From Panicum virgatum (Eukaryota; Streptophyta; Magnoliopsida; Poales; Poaceae), in assembly GCF_016808335.1 (NCBI RefSeq), contig NC_053138.1:52234951-52298950 (forward strand): a stretch of DNA of 64,000 bases, read 5' to 3'. Below are positions 11,127-21,966 of the stretch, piece after piece. The notes beneath the pieces were generated by a model. The model did not search any database, was not told the origin of the DNA, and was given only the letters and a program-made list of their open reading frames with translations. The translations under genes were made by a program, and so were the position numbers. How positions within the stretch are numbered: position 1 is the stretch's first letter; each line of letters opens with the position of its first letter.

Positions 11127-12527
11127 TCAGAGAAGAATGTAGCAGAGCTCGCCTACGGTGGCCTCTCTCGAGTCACCAAGGGCGTCTACGGGCCGATGGA
11201 TTTCGAATCCATCGGCCACCTTCTATCAAAGGTATCTGCTTATGAACGCCTCCATCCTGACCTCTATGCAGAGAAGCCGCGAAGACCGGTAGCCTACTTC
11301 CAAGCTGCAGAGGAGGAATCAGCCGATGAAGCCGAGGTATCGGTCGTCCAGTGGGCCAAGGCTTCTCAGCCTCTGTCTTGCCCCTGGCTCAAGTGACCTG
11401 AGGCAACCATTGGGTATGACTTCGATGTGACCAAGACGGAGCAGATCTTTGACCTGCTCCTCAAAGAGAAGCAACTGGAGCTGGCGGCCGAGCACCAAAT
11501 CCCTTCAACACATGAGCTCAAGGGGCGCAAGTACTGCATGTGGAACAATACGGTCGACTCCCATAACACAATCGACTGCAAGGCTCTGCGCCAACAGATA
11601 CAGAGCGCCATCGAGCAAGGGCGTCTGGTGTACACACGTACCCAAATGAAGGTCGACAAGATGCCCTTCCCTCAAGTCAACATGGCGGAGGTTGCGTCTC
11701 CTCGGCAACAGTCTCCGTCAAGCAGGTCCTCGGTGCCTTTCCAGCAGATCCGGAGCACTATAGAGCAAAGGCATTTCGTCACCAGGGGGGCACGCGGTGA
11801 GCTTGGTTCACCTCCTTTTCCTTCGATTAATATGGTGTTAGTGTCACGCAGCACTAAGGGAAAGGAGAAGGCCGATTCCGACGATGATCAGCCGCTAGTG
11901 TTCAAGCCGGAATGCCACACCTCAGCGAGGGAGGTGGAAAGAAATCGCCGATCACATCCCAACTCGGGAGCGTTGATCGGGCTGTACGCAAGAGCTGAGG
12001 ACCGGTACCAAGAAGCTCAGCGCCACGAAGACCAACGCGACTACCATCGCGGCCGCGATAGCAGATGAGGCAGGGTCTCTCACAGTCCACGCCACTGTTC
12101 ACGCGGCGAGGAGCGCCGCCATGATCCACGGCATCAGCAAGAGAAACGCTTCCGCCGCGACCAGCGATATGATGAAGAGTGCGACCGCCAGGATCACAGA
12201 AGATTCTGGGCGCATTGGGAGTGCCCGTTCTTCCAGTACTGCTGGAGCCAGGGTATGGATCGTCTCCCAACTCCTGAAGACTGCATGGAGTGCTCCGCCC
12301 AGCCACGTGGCAATCGGCGTTCATCAGTATTCCAGAGGCTCCGGTGCCCATCTTCACCTCCACCACATCAGGCGTCGCCCGAGAAGCACCCGCAGGAGGA
12401 GCGCAGCAAGAAGCGAGAGGAGTGACACCTCCCACGTTGGTGCCCGGACAGCCTCTCCAAATCACAAAAACGGAGAGTCCAACGACTCCGCAGCCTGGAA
12501 CAAGCCGAAGAAAATTATCTTTAGCTA
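11127..12527 (+). pseudogene. gag: gag of Tat element A, 5' truncated and shifted
   Basis: The frame opens mid-protein (11127-11396), stops at TGA 11394-11396, then continues in a new frame at 11427-12068. The motif KYCMWNN...H...C at about 11533-11580 looks like the Cys/His finger of Tat Gags (usually C-x-W-H...H...DC), with the first His replaced by Asn. A second Cys-rich segment (CPFFQYCWSQG, then CMECS) follows at about 12220-12300 in another frame. Two similar FP-x-INM or FP-x-VNM segments (about 11663 and 11818) suggest an internal repeat. Gag would form the particle; this copy is broken by shifts and lacks its N-terminal part. Confidence 0.75.
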
Positions 12528-13277
12528 ATGAAGCAAGTAAACTCCGGACCAGCGGCCATCGCACCCCCTCGCAGGGAGCGTCACATGGTTTGGAGGAGAG
12601 TGCAGCCGACCGCGTCGGCTCCCGATGTCGAAACATCGGCCAAAACAGTCACATCGGCCGATGTCAACATGGTATTCTTTCTTCCTGAAGAGTTCCGCAA
12701 TCCCCAGCCGAGCCAGGAGACAGTGGTGGAACTCAATCTAGGACCTGCAGCCATCATCTTCGAGAAGCCGATCGACAAAAAGTACCGTCACCTGAAGCCG
12801 CTGTACCTCAAGGGCTACATCAACGGCAAACCGATCAACAGGATGATGGTAGATACCGGTGCGGCAGTCAACCTGTTGCCGTACGCGGTGTGCCGCAAGA
12901 TCAGTCGAACGGAGGAGGACCTTATCAAGACCAATGTGGTCCTAAACGATTTCAAGGGCAACCCAACACCAGCGAAGGGAGTGCTCAACGTCGACCTGAC
13001 CGTTGGGCACAAGACGGTCAGCACCTCGTTCTTCGTCGTCGACTCCGACGGGCACTACTCGGCTTTACTTGGCCGAGATTGGATCCACGCCAACTGTTGT
13101 GTGCTGTCTACCATGCACCAATGCTTGATCCAGTGGAATGGCGATGAAGTAGAAGTGGTCCCTGCCGACAATTCCTGTGACGTTACCATGGCGGATGCTC
13201 CGAGTTGGTGGGGAGAAGGATTGGAGTGCCTGACTGGGAGGAAGGAACAGGATTGGTGCTTCGTCACTCAGTCATAA
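12528..13277 (+). CDS. Retropepsin-like protease region of Tat element A
   Basis: A 249-codon open segment. It contains the aspartic protease core MMVDTGAAVNLLP at about 12842-12880 and a second conserved stretch LLGRDWIH (about 13065-13090), typical of pepsin-like proteases that cut Gag-Pol. The first in-frame Met is used for convenience; in the intact element this would be part of a polyprotein, so the true start is not defined here. The stop at 13275-13277 precedes a shift into the RT frame, which opens at 13205 and overlaps it. Confidence 0.75.
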   Translation: MKQVNSGPAAIAPPRRERHMVWRRVQPTASAPDVETSAKTVTSADVNMVFFLPEEFRNPQPSQETVVELNLGPAAIIFEKPIDKKYRHLKPLYLKGYINGKPINRMMVDTGAAVNLLPYAVCRKISRTEEDLIKTNVVLNDFKGNPTPAKGVLNVDLTVGHKTVSTSFFVVDSDGHYSALLGRDWIHANCCVLSTMHQCLIQWNGDEVEVVPADNSCDVTMADAPSWWGEGLECLTGRKEQDWCFVTQS

Positions 13278-15019
13278 AATGGAGTAATGCCGATTCTTGC
13301 AACCGGCAACGAGTCATAGAAACATTCACTCTGGGTCGGGCCGATCCGAGCGATCGGCCCCTTTTAAAAGAATCATCTTGTTTTTACAGTTGTAAAGCCG
13401 ATTTTTGCAATCAGCATCCAAGCGAAATAAAATTGGCCGATGCATGCCATCGGCCTCTCTATTATTTTGAGTCTCATACAATCTGCACTACTGAATTAGC
13501 GGAGGAGGGCAAGCTGGGTTGTGGATTTACGCCGGTCGATGATCTAGAAGAAGTCGACATCGGGCCAGGGGATCGTCCTCGCCCCACGTACGTAAGCAAG
13601 AAGGTCAAACTTGAAGTTAAAGTACAACTCACTAGCCTCCTAAAGGAGTTTGCGGATTGCTTTGCATGGGAGTACCACGAGATGCCCGGCTTGGATCATT
13701 CGATAGTCGAGCACAGATTGCCGATTAAGCCTGATTTTCGCCCTTTCGCTCAAGCTCCCAGGAAATTCAATCCTAACATTCTAGGAGAAATCAAGGATGA
13801 GATTCAGAAAATGACCGAAGCAGGTTTCATCCGGCCGTGCAGGTATGCCACGTGGATTTCTAATATCGTGCCTGTCAGGAAGAAGAACGGCCAGCTTCGT
13901 GTCGGCATCGATTTCAGGGACCTCAACAGAGCCACACCCAAGTATGAGTACCCGATGCCAGTAGCCGATCTACTCATGGATGCGGCGGCCGGTCATAAGA
14001 TGATGAGTTTCCTTGATGGCAATGCTGGGTAGAACTAGATTCTCATGGCGGAGGAAGATATATTCAAGACTGCTTTCAGATGTCCGGGTAACATTGGCCT
14101 GTTCAAGTGGATTATAATAACCTTCGGCCTCAAGAATGCCGGAGCAACCTACCAGCGGGCGATGAATTACATATTTCATGATCTCATCGGTCAGCTGGTA
14201 GAAGTATACATTGATGACGTAGTGGTCAAATCGGCTCTACCGGAAACACACTTAGCCGATTTGCGACGAGTGCTGGAGCGCAGGCAACTTCATGGCCTGA
14301 AGATGAATCCCAAGAAGTGTGCGTTCGGCATCATAGCATGGCAATTCCTGGGCTTCATGGTACATGAGCGTGGTATAGAAATCGGCGACAAGAGTAAGAA
14401 TGCCATCATGACTATGACCCCACCAGCAGACAAGAAGCAGCTGCAGAGCCTGATCAGCAAGTTGAATTTGATCAGACGATTCATATCGAATCTGTCTACC
14501 AGGATCGAGCCGTTCATGCCGCTCGTAAAGATCATGAGCGCCAGCGAGTTTGTCTGGGGGCAGGAACAGCAGAAGGCATTCGATGATCTGAAGCAGTATC
14601 TATCATCCCCACTGGTGTTGGTCCTACCCCAGCTGGAACAACTGTTTACAGCATACCTATCAGACGATGAGGTTTCCATCGGCTCAGTTTTGATCCAGGA
14701 ATTCCAAGGAAAAGAGAAAGTTGTCTTCTACCTCAGCCGACGGCTGCTCGACACAGAAATGAGGTACAGCGAGATGGAACACCTTTGCTTGTGTCTATAC
14801 TTCACATGCACCAAGCTACGGCATTATCTGCTCAACGTGGAGGTCCGCGTTATTTGCAAGGCTGATGTCATCAACACATGCTATCGGCACCCATCCTCAA
14901 GGGGCGGCTCGGGAAGTGGATGTACGCTGTCTCAGAATTCGACGTATGATTCCAGCCAGCCAAAGCCGTCAAAGGTCAAGCTTTGGCATATCTCATCACA
15001 GAAAGGGCAGTATCGTTGA
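13278..15019 (+). pseudogene. Reverse transcriptase and RNase H of Tat element A
   Basis: RT fingers and palm are recognisable: VPVRKKNGQLRVGIDFRDLN at about 13868-13927, then two stops (TAG at 14030 and 14036) where Tyr and Gln codons are expected, then FGLKNAGATYQ and the YIDD active site at 14207-14218. The connection and RNase H domain follow (LYLSDDEVSIGSVLIQE region near 14650-14700). The first acidic residue of RNase H lies in the altered stretch AYLSDDEVS. The frame closes at 15019. Copies RNA to DNA in the particle; dead in this copy because of stops. Confidence 0.85.
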
Positions 15020-15498
15020 CTCTTTTTGTTGGTGTCAGGCCTTGGGTTTTATTCTTCGATGGATCAGCCTGCGAACCCGCATGCGGTATCGGTCTTCACA
15101 TCGTCTCTCCACGTGGGATGGTTTATCAGTTTGCATTTCGTTTGGCGTCCAAGCTCACTAACAATTGAACCGAGCATGGAGCTATTTGCAGGGGTTTAGA
15201 GTTGCTTCTGGATGCCGGCGCCGAAATGGTTGAAGCCTTCGGCGATTCAAGGGTAGTGATCCGTCAACTCACGGAAGATTACGACTGCGTCAGCGACAAT
15301 CTGTATCCATACTTCGTCAAGTGCCAGAATCTGATGGCGAAGTTTCGCCAAGTTAACCTGACTTGGCTACCCCGGGAACAGAATGATGAAGCTAACAGGC
15401 TAGCGCAAGTCGCTTCCGGGTATGTACCGCAGACTGATGATATTTCGGTTGAAATATTGCAGCTGGACACTGCCGACTGGAGAGCCGATCTCCTCTAA
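15020..15498 (+). pseudogene. Second, archaeal-type RNase H (aRNH) of Tat element A
   Basis: The segment WVLFFDGSACEPACGIG (about 15040-15090) carries the first catalytic Asp (FDGS). A TGA at 15166-15168 is followed by the frame 15202-15498 with the second half: GDSRVVIRQL (Asp) and LPREQNDEANRLAQ, including the terminal Asp/Glu-Asn-Asp cluster typical of this RNase H. A second RNase H between the retroviral one and integrase is a hallmark of the Tat lineage. It is broken by the stop and a shift. Confidence 0.78.
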
Positions 15499-15501
15499 TA
15501 C

Positions 15502-16733
15502 TTGAAGGATCTGGCTTGGGGGGCAAATAGGAGGACACGATGCAGGGCATTGAGGCATGTACTAGTTAGTGACGAGGTGTACTTTCGCACCATTGATGGA
15601 GTGTTACTGAAGTGTCTCGGCCCGACCGAAATATTGAGTGTCATGCACGACGTACATGAAGGGACGTGCGGTACTCACCAGTCTGCACACAAGATGAAGT
15701 GGCTGATCAGAAGATCGGGTTTTTATTGGCCATCGATGCTAGAGGATTGCTTCAAATATTATAGAGGCTGCCAAGACTACCAGAGATTTGGCACGGTACA
15801 GATGGCTGCAGCAGACTTGCTACACCCGATCGTGAAGCCATGTCCGTTCAGAGGATGGGGTATGGACATGATCGGCCAAATCAACCCTCCAACTAGTAAA
15901 GGGCACAAGTGGATCCTAGCAGCTACAGACTACTTTACCAAGTCGGTTGAAGCCATGCCAATGAAGAACGTCACGGCCAGGGATGTGGTGAACTTCGTCA
16001 AAGAACACATTGTATATCGGTTTGGCATTCCTCAGACCATCACTATAGACCAAGGGACAGTCTTTACAGCTGAGGAATTCAAGAAGTTCGCCAAAGAGAT
16101 GGGCATGTCCCTGATCTAGTCATCGCCATACTATGCGCATGCCAACGGGTTGGCTGAAGCTTCCAACAAAAGCCTGATTAAGTTGATTAAGCACAAGATC
16201 GACGATTACTCGAAGCAGTGGCATGAGCGTTTAGCAGAGGCACTGTGGGTGTATCAGATGTCATGTCATGGGTCCGTCAAGTGCGCACCATATCAGTTGG
16301 TCTACGGGCAAGAGCTGTAATGCCCTGGGAGATTAGCATCAGCTCTTGGCGCGTCGCGCTGCAGGACAAGATATCAGCCGATGACTATTCCTCTCTCATG
16401 ATTTTCAACACAGAAGATCTCACGGAACTTCGGCTCTGGGCTCTGGAAAAGATCAAGGAAAATAAAGTGAAAGTCACTAGAGCTTACAACAAGAAGGTTA
16501 GGCCGAAGAATTTCCAAGTTCGAGATCTCATCTGGGAGTTGGTGTTGCCGATTGGGACTAAGGACCCGGCGTATGGTAAATGGTCGCCCAATTGGCACGG
16601 TCCTTACCGCATAGTGGAGACCGCACCAGGCAACACTTATCGCATGGAAACCCTCGAAGGGGTAAGATTCAGCCGCAACGTGAACGGGAAGTACTTAAAA
16701 AAGTATTACCCGAGCCTATGGGTAGGCTCATAA
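15502..16733 (+). pseudogene. Integrase of Tat element A
   Basis: Zinc finger H-H-C-C (HEGTCGTHQSAHK ... CQDY) at about 15656-15780; the second Cys is replaced by Tyr. The catalytic core has MDMIGQINPP (first Asp), TIDQGTVF (second Asp) and, after TAG 16117-16119, ANGLAEAS (Glu). The C-terminal part (16245-16733) has the NWHGPYRIVETAPGN stretch. Another stop near 16318 (GAGCTGTAATG) breaks the core from the C-terminal domain. Would insert element cDNA into chromosomes; non-functional. Confidence 0.87.
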
Positions 16734-17031
16734 GAACGCCTCTCTCAGCTCACGTAAAGAGCCGACACACTACCATCGGCAAATAGCCGATGTCAGGTGT
16801 CTAAAGACGATGCAGTGCCATCACCTCAAGAGTTGATGCATTGCCATCGGCACGTAAAGGGTTCTAGATGTCTGAAGCTGATGCGTTGCCATCGCCTCAA
16901 GAAACGAATGATAAATCCGATGCGTTACCCCGCCTCAAGGCAAAAAATAATAATAAAAAGAAGGAGAGCACAAATGTCTAACATTACTGAGCTAATCTAG
17001 GAGGGCACGAGGTTTTCTGAGTTTACAGTTT
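16734..17031. repeat. Degenerate repeats with the GATGC-x-TTGCCATCGG motif
   Basis: Variants of GATGCATTGCCATCGGC recur about every 50-60 bases between 16770 and 16935 (for example 16809, 16838, 16880, 16919). The motif is near-palindromic (CCGATG...CATCGG) and lies between the convergent integrase and antisense mobile-domain genes. Similar motifs lie at 20240-20300, 23955 and 39680-39830 in both Tat elements, so they belong to the family. Confidence 0.65.
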
Positions 17032-19923
17032 CTACTGAAGAAACGACGAGAGAGCATCTAAGGCCTGCTGATGGGTGGCATCAACAAAAGCAACCATAGC
17101 ACGATCGAAATCGTCGTTGCCTGGCGTAAGTTGGATTTTTCGGGCCTGGAGTGCTGCCAATCGGGACTCCACTTCTTCTTCTTGTTTCCGCTTCTCGGCA
17201 TCAAGACGTTGTAGCTTGACCTTTCGGGTGGCGATGTCTCCATCGACTGCAGAGAGTTTCTGCTGAAGGCGTTGGATTTCTTCAGCTATTTCACTCCGTT
17301 CTCTCATTAACTCTTGCAGCTCTAAGGAAAGGGCCGACTGTCCATTATCATCGGCCAAGGCAATTTTCTGCTGACATAAAGCCGAACTTTCTTCGGCGAT
17401 TTCCTTTCTTATTGCTGTCTCACGCTGCCGAGCTATGATCCGGGCCGATGCTGCTGTTATCTCCTCCCTATGAAAGCCGAGGTCGGCGGTGCGAAAGAGT
17501 ATTTGCCTGAGGTCAGAGGGAAGTCGCGCGGCTATGGCATCCAGAACTACATGGAGGCGATCCACACTCTGAACCAACTGATATATGGGCTTCTCCAACA
17601 AGTCCATCATCTCTTTTAGCCGATCTGCGAGATAGGCTGGCACGTTCCTCTGCGATGAAGGAGGCAGCACAGCCTGAGTAGTGGCGATCGAGAGAGGAGT
17701 AGGATCTGCTGTGATCGGTAGTTCTTGGGCCTGGACGCAAGTCATAACATCAACACCGGAAGAGATAAGTAAAGCCATGAAATCATTGTTTGCCTCGATG
17801 GCTGACCGTACATCGCCTACTGAACTCCCTGGTATATCGGCTGAAGAGCCGATAGCTGGTTGGTAGTCCAGTGAAGGGACATTGACAGCAGGAAGCTCAG
17901 GCAAGGGCTCATCAACGACCGAGAGTGGCAGACCAACTCTGTCCTCCGCAGGTTCGTCGGTCTGCAAAAAAGGGTAATAAGCAAAAAACCAAGATTCCAG
18001 GTCAGGGATTGTTCTGATGCGAATTTTACCGGCTCGCCTTCAGAGTTAGAGATCAAAAGTATCAGAGCCAGCTTCTTTCTAGTGATGACCTTGGATATCC
18101 TGGGTTTCTTGGCCGATGGCTGGCGTACAGCATCACGCCGACGTCTCATCTTGGGGGCAGCTAAAAGGACTTTCTCCAATGGCGGAGCGTTTCTGCCATA
18201 CAGAGGCACTGGCACTGTAGGCATGTACTGGAGTGGGTCCCCCTCGGCATTCTTAGGGGGAGGTCTATCTTCAAGCTGCAAGAGAGATAAAATCAGTTTG
18301 TCAGACAGGTTGCAGTCACACTTCGGAAAGGTTAAGATCGGCAGACTCACCTCCTCTTGTGTCGGCACATGTGATGGGTTGATGCCAATCAAGAAGATAC
18401 CAACTGGACCACGGAAGAGACGCGCCTTCAGTGAGACCACCAAGCGTTGAAGCCCTCCGATGAATATGTGAATTACAGATCATATGGCATCGGTATGACA
18501 AGGTCAGAAAAGAGGTCATACGCATGACGGGCTATTAGTCGCTCGGTGAAGTCAGCTCGACTCTAGAAATTCTCATGGATTTTGAAAGAAGGAGGAATTT
18601 GGTTTAGGCCGAGCTGACATGCAGCTACAACCGGTTGATAAGCCTCGTATCCAGGCTTGGTAATTCAATTGCCGGTGCTCATACTCACATGCAGGAGACA
18701 AGGGTGGATCATCAGCACATACTGATCTCGCGTGTCGTCGTCTTCGGCAAAGACGTCTAATCTGAAGGTGGAAGGATTCTCAAAATTCACAGATTCAGAA
18801 TAGACGGAGAAAGAAATCTGAGTTTGATCATGGTAAAATAGCTTAAACCATCTGGCTGTTTCTTTCTCATCTGACCTACTGCCAGGAAGCCGATAGAGAG
18901 CCTGCCCAAAGGAGTTACATCATATGGGGTTGCCGGCTGAGTTAGGAAAGGAAAGATCTACCAAGCGAGGGAAGTCGGGGATGCTTGGAAAAAAGTACAA
19001 TTGGCACCACAGTTGCAGAAACCATCATGGTCCACCGGCCTTAATGCGGTCGCCAGAGAGGAGACGGGTGTTGTTCAGAGACAAGTGGCGATATAAAACA
19101 CCCAGGAAAAGTTTTCCCAGTGCCAGGCGCTTCCCATCAGCTAAAGCATTCGCCAAGTTAAGATAATTCTTTGTGGGTGCTAGGGAGGAACCGCAGAAGA
19201 GGAATTGGTCAAGCCAAAGGTTCAGAAATGCTGTATGTTCCAGGTGATCAACGATACCTTTGGATTTCTGGTGGCACTCGATGTATTGACCCCAGATGCG
19301 CGCTGCGGCCTTGTCAACCATTCTATGACTGCACTCTGTCAACACGAAAGGAGATGGGCAAGTGGAGTGTATATCTAGGCCCAGGATCATGACTACATCC
19401 ATCAGAGTCGAGGTCATGGGGCCGCAGCCGAACATGAAGCAGTTTAGAGTGTCCGACCAAAAATAGCCGATGGAACTCAGAAGGTTTTCATGCTTCTCTA
19501 TGGGGGAAAGGGTTAAATAGAGAGTATCGGCTATCCCTATCTTCTGCCAGGTAACCTCGTGGTCTCTGGCCACGCGTTTGTACCAGTTCACCCAGCCCTC
19601 CATGGGGAATGGCCAAGCGCGTAATTGATCGGTCGAGATGTTTGGGTCAGGAGGTTGGGCCATAAAGGGGATTCTCTACAGTTCTGCAAAGATCAGATCT
19701 AGTGGTGGTTTGAAAGATTGAGGGCCCAAACTAAAGGATTTAGAAGAAGGGGATTTGGGGATCAGGATATCACTCGCCTGAAAACCAATGAAGGAACAAG
19801 ATTCAGAAATTGAACTGTTATTACCCCAGATTCATTGGAGTAAAAGGGATGAAATCTTACCTTTAGGCCGAAAAACGGTTGTTGAGAGTCTCCTGATGAT
19901 CCTGCACCTGAAGAGGAAGCCAT
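17032..19923 (-). pseudogene. Antisense accessory gene of Tat element A: plant mobile domain plus coiled coil, multi-exon
   Basis: Read on the - strand. Exon 1 starts at ATG 19923 (MASSSGAGSSGD...FGLK) and ends at 19861 before GTAAGA. The acceptor TTTTCAG leads to exon 2 at 19777 (ASDILIPKS...). A stop lies near 19679, then 19663-19025 is open and carries the mobile-domain signature DQLRAWPFP...W..WYKRV...IG.FWSDTLNCFMFGCGPMTSTLMDV.MILGL. Downstream open parts are 18443-17817 and 17967-17032; the latter is Gln/Glu/Lys/Arg-rich with a coiled coil (about residues 160-290) and ends FLQ*. Donor- and acceptor-like sites near 18350 and 17961 suggest more introns. Mobile-domain proteins in plants act in silencing and gene expression; the role in the element is unknown. 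Element B has the same gene with the same first intron. Confidence 0.72.
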
Positions 19924-20395
19924 TTGATTGGTGGGATTGGTGAAAGGGAAGCTGTATTCAGGGGAGCAAGGAAGAAGATCTGCGCAAATGTTTTCGAATC
20001 ATGGTTTTAAAGCTAGCGCAGCAGGCCACACTTTCAGAAAAGTCGACGAGATTTTCGGCGTGAAAGGATAAGGGTAAGCCGTTTCTGCATCGGTTGATTT
20101 TGAAGCCGGATATAGTTGGCTCAGAGTGTTGGATTTTGCCGATGCGAGGATATGGCCCAAAGCCCTGGTATATCGGCTGAAAAGCCGATAGCTTGCGAGC
20201 TGCCTAGTATATCGGCTGAAGAGCCGATAGCTGGCTGAGGATAGATCCGATGCATTGCCATCGGACCAAAATATCTACAAGGCTGATGCGGTGGCATCGG
20301 ACTCAAAAAAATATAAATAATAAATAAAGCAAGCAAAGGGAAAGAGCAGTTTGATATTAATATTTCATAAAGTTCATTACATAAGCCGTGATGAT
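19924..20395. other. Spacer between the two antisense genes of Tat A
   Basis: AT-rich in parts, likely the promoter side of the antisense mobile-domain gene and the 3' side of the smaller antisense ORF. It holds the CGGCT/AGCCG palindromic repeats at 20169-20233 and two GATGC...CATCGG motifs (about 20250 and 20286). No ORF supported. Confidence 0.5.
20169..20233. repeat. Two 39-bp-spaced TATATCGGCTGAARAGCCGATAGC repeats
   Basis: TATATCGGCTGA starts at 20169 and 20208. Each copy contains the hairpin arms TATCGGCT and AGCCGATA. A third close copy lies at 17833-17858, inside the antisense mobile-domain gene, with matching flanks (CCTGG before it). This suggests a duplication of part of that gene into the spacer, or a repeat recruited into coding sequence. 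Confidence 0.75.
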
Positions 20396-20971
20396 TTATT
20401 CATCGGCTTCGCTACTGCAACTCTTCCTGACGCTACTGGTGACTTCGTCATCGCCACCGGGGCTGCTTGGTGGAGATCGAGCCGATGTGGCTTTCCACGA
20501 CGATTCTGAGGCATCGCCGTTCTTGCTGCCGCCGCTGATGTCTTCCGAAATCTTGCCGGCTGTTGAGGAGGTGGATACGGTGGGGGAGTCCTTCATCCGC
20601 GACATTGCCGTCGCGTCCCACCAGCTGCAACGGTCGTCGAAGCTGGAAGAGCCGATGGTTGAGCCGATTAGTAGGCTCTTCAGATCCCCCTCCACGCTGG
20701 TAAGGGGTGATGGAGTGCAGCAGGTAGGGTTGCTGTAGCTCCATGATTTGCCGCCGTTGTCGTACCACGGCGGGAGTTCTGACCTCTGAGGGGAGAACCC
20801 TGGTGGGTACTCCGGGGTCGGTGGTCGAGAAGAGGAAGTAGAAGAGGGGCTCGGTGAAGAAGATGGAGAGGAAGGAGTGATGTTGCTATCGCCGGAAGAG
20901 GCCATCGGGAGATTGACCGTGATTGGAGGAGGGGAAATTTTTTTACCGATGGAGGAAGTATGTGGAAGCAA
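20396..20971 (-). CDS. Second antisense ORF of Tat A, Ser/Pro-rich, function unknown
   Basis: A 191-codon frame on the - strand ending near 20399. An internal Met at about residue 23 (MASSGDSNITPSS) resembles the first residues of the mobile-domain gene (MASSSGAGSSGD), so it may be the real start. It contains a Ser/Pro tract (residues about 30-60) with PEYPPGF and WYDNGGKSW, then a Ser-rich, acidic C-terminus ending EADE. No recognised domain or membrane segment. It is fully open although pol is riddled with stops. It lies between the mobile-domain gene and the polypurine tract and runs in the same antisense direction. The ORF could be a fragment of a longer spliced gene. Confidence 0.5.
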   Translation of the reverse strand: MLPHTSSIGKKISPPPITVNLPMASSGDSNITPSSPSSSPSPSSTSSSRPPTPEYPPGFSPQRSELPPWYDNGGKSWSYSNPTCCTPSPLTSVEGDLKSLLIGSTIGSSSFDDRCSWWDATAMSRMKDSPTVSTSSTAGKISEDISGGSKNGDASESSWKATSARSPPSSPGGDDEVTSSVRKSCSSEADE

Positions 20972-21153
20972 GGCGATGGTGGCAGATTATAAAGATGCCG
21001 AGCGGAAGGTGAAAGGGTTCGACTCGGTTTCCAACGGGTCACTGACGGTCAATATGGTGCTGGACTCGGTTTCCAACGGGTCATCGACGGTCAATATGGT
21101 GCTGCGTATTTTCGAGGAGTTCTACTCTAATTTCGCAATAATTATTATTGACG
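20972..21153. repeat. Short direct repeat upstream of Tat A polypurine tract
   Basis: GACTCGGTTTCCAACGGGTC followed by a near-identical tail (GACGGTCAATATGGTGCTG) occurs twice, at about 21019 and 21061, a 42-bp period. Nothing else is recognised in this stretch. Confidence 0.7.
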
Positions 21154-21167
21154 AAACCAGGGGGGCA
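21154..21167 (+). other. Polypurine tract of Tat A
   Basis: AAACCAGGGGGGCA directly precedes the LTR start TGTGTTACC. This is the expected plus-strand primer of an LTR element and fixes the left edge of the 3' LTR. Confidence 0.8.
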
Positions 21168-21368
21168 TGTGTTACCACAGAAATTTGACCAGGATAGATA
21201 TGGGCCGAGATTGTCTAGTGGGCCGGTTTGGATCGTCCAAGGAAGAGGTGATTGCGGTTCGCGACAGGAGTCGATGGGCTTTTGGTTATCTATATTCCTT
21301 AGAGATAAGATTAGTTTCTATATTTAAACTAGAGTTTGTTTTTTAGCTTGTACACCAAGGCTCCGGAC

Positions 21369-21377
21369 TATATATAT
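21369..21377 (+). promoter_or_regulatory. Candidate TATA box of Tat A LTR
   Basis: TATATATAT lies about 200 bases into the LTR, followed within about 25 bases by AATAAA. This is the normal U3/R arrangement for short-U3 gypsy LTRs. Motif-based call. Confidence 0.55.
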
Positions 21378-21822
21378 GTACCTATTTGATAATGAATAAA
21401 AGAGACGACTTCCATTTCCACACGACGGCCGTCTCCAACACCCTCTCGGCGCATCGCCAGCCCTAATCGCATTAGGGTTTTCCTCAAGGTAAACGTCATG
21501 CTGCCTTGACGATTCTATCTTTAGGGCATCATGGCTTTTAGCCTTTTACCTTGGTAGATCTTGTACTGAAGCATTTTTGATGGCAAGATCTGCTAGTTAT
21601 CTTACATGTTTACCGATCTTATATGTCTTTGTACTTCCTGAAGTAGATCGGTTTGCGTGTAGTTTGCTTCATGTGCCTTATTGTCTTTATATGATCAATA
21701 GCATGAGTTTATCTTTGGTGTGTAGCATGCTTTTAGATCGGCACGATACGAGCACCTTATCTGGCATGTTGTAGATTAATTGGCTCTCACAGATGGTTCC
21801 TTCTATGCTTAGTAGAGCGGTT

Positions 21823-21966
21823 TATCAGATGGGATGTTCCTATGTTCGTATGCGTTGTGTATCTGGCCCTGGTAAGTCAGGACGTTTCTATATTTATCAG
21901 ATGGGATGTTCCTATGTTCGTATGCGTTGTGTATCTGGCCCTGGTAAGTCAGGATGTTTCTATATT
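21823..21966 (+). repeat. 72-bp tandem duplication inside Tat A LTR
   Basis: Two head-to-tail copies beginning TATCAGATGGGATGTTCC at 21823 and 21895, with a single difference noted (GGACG versus GGATG). The near-identity shows a recent duplication within an otherwise older LTR. Confidence 0.93.

Noticed and set aside
12121..12636. ORFs in other phases over Tat A gag and the gag-protease junction (for example 11902-12636 on the - strand) as genes
   Set aside because: They are shadows of the GC-rich gag region and carry no motif; the + strand phase has recognisable Cys/His segments.
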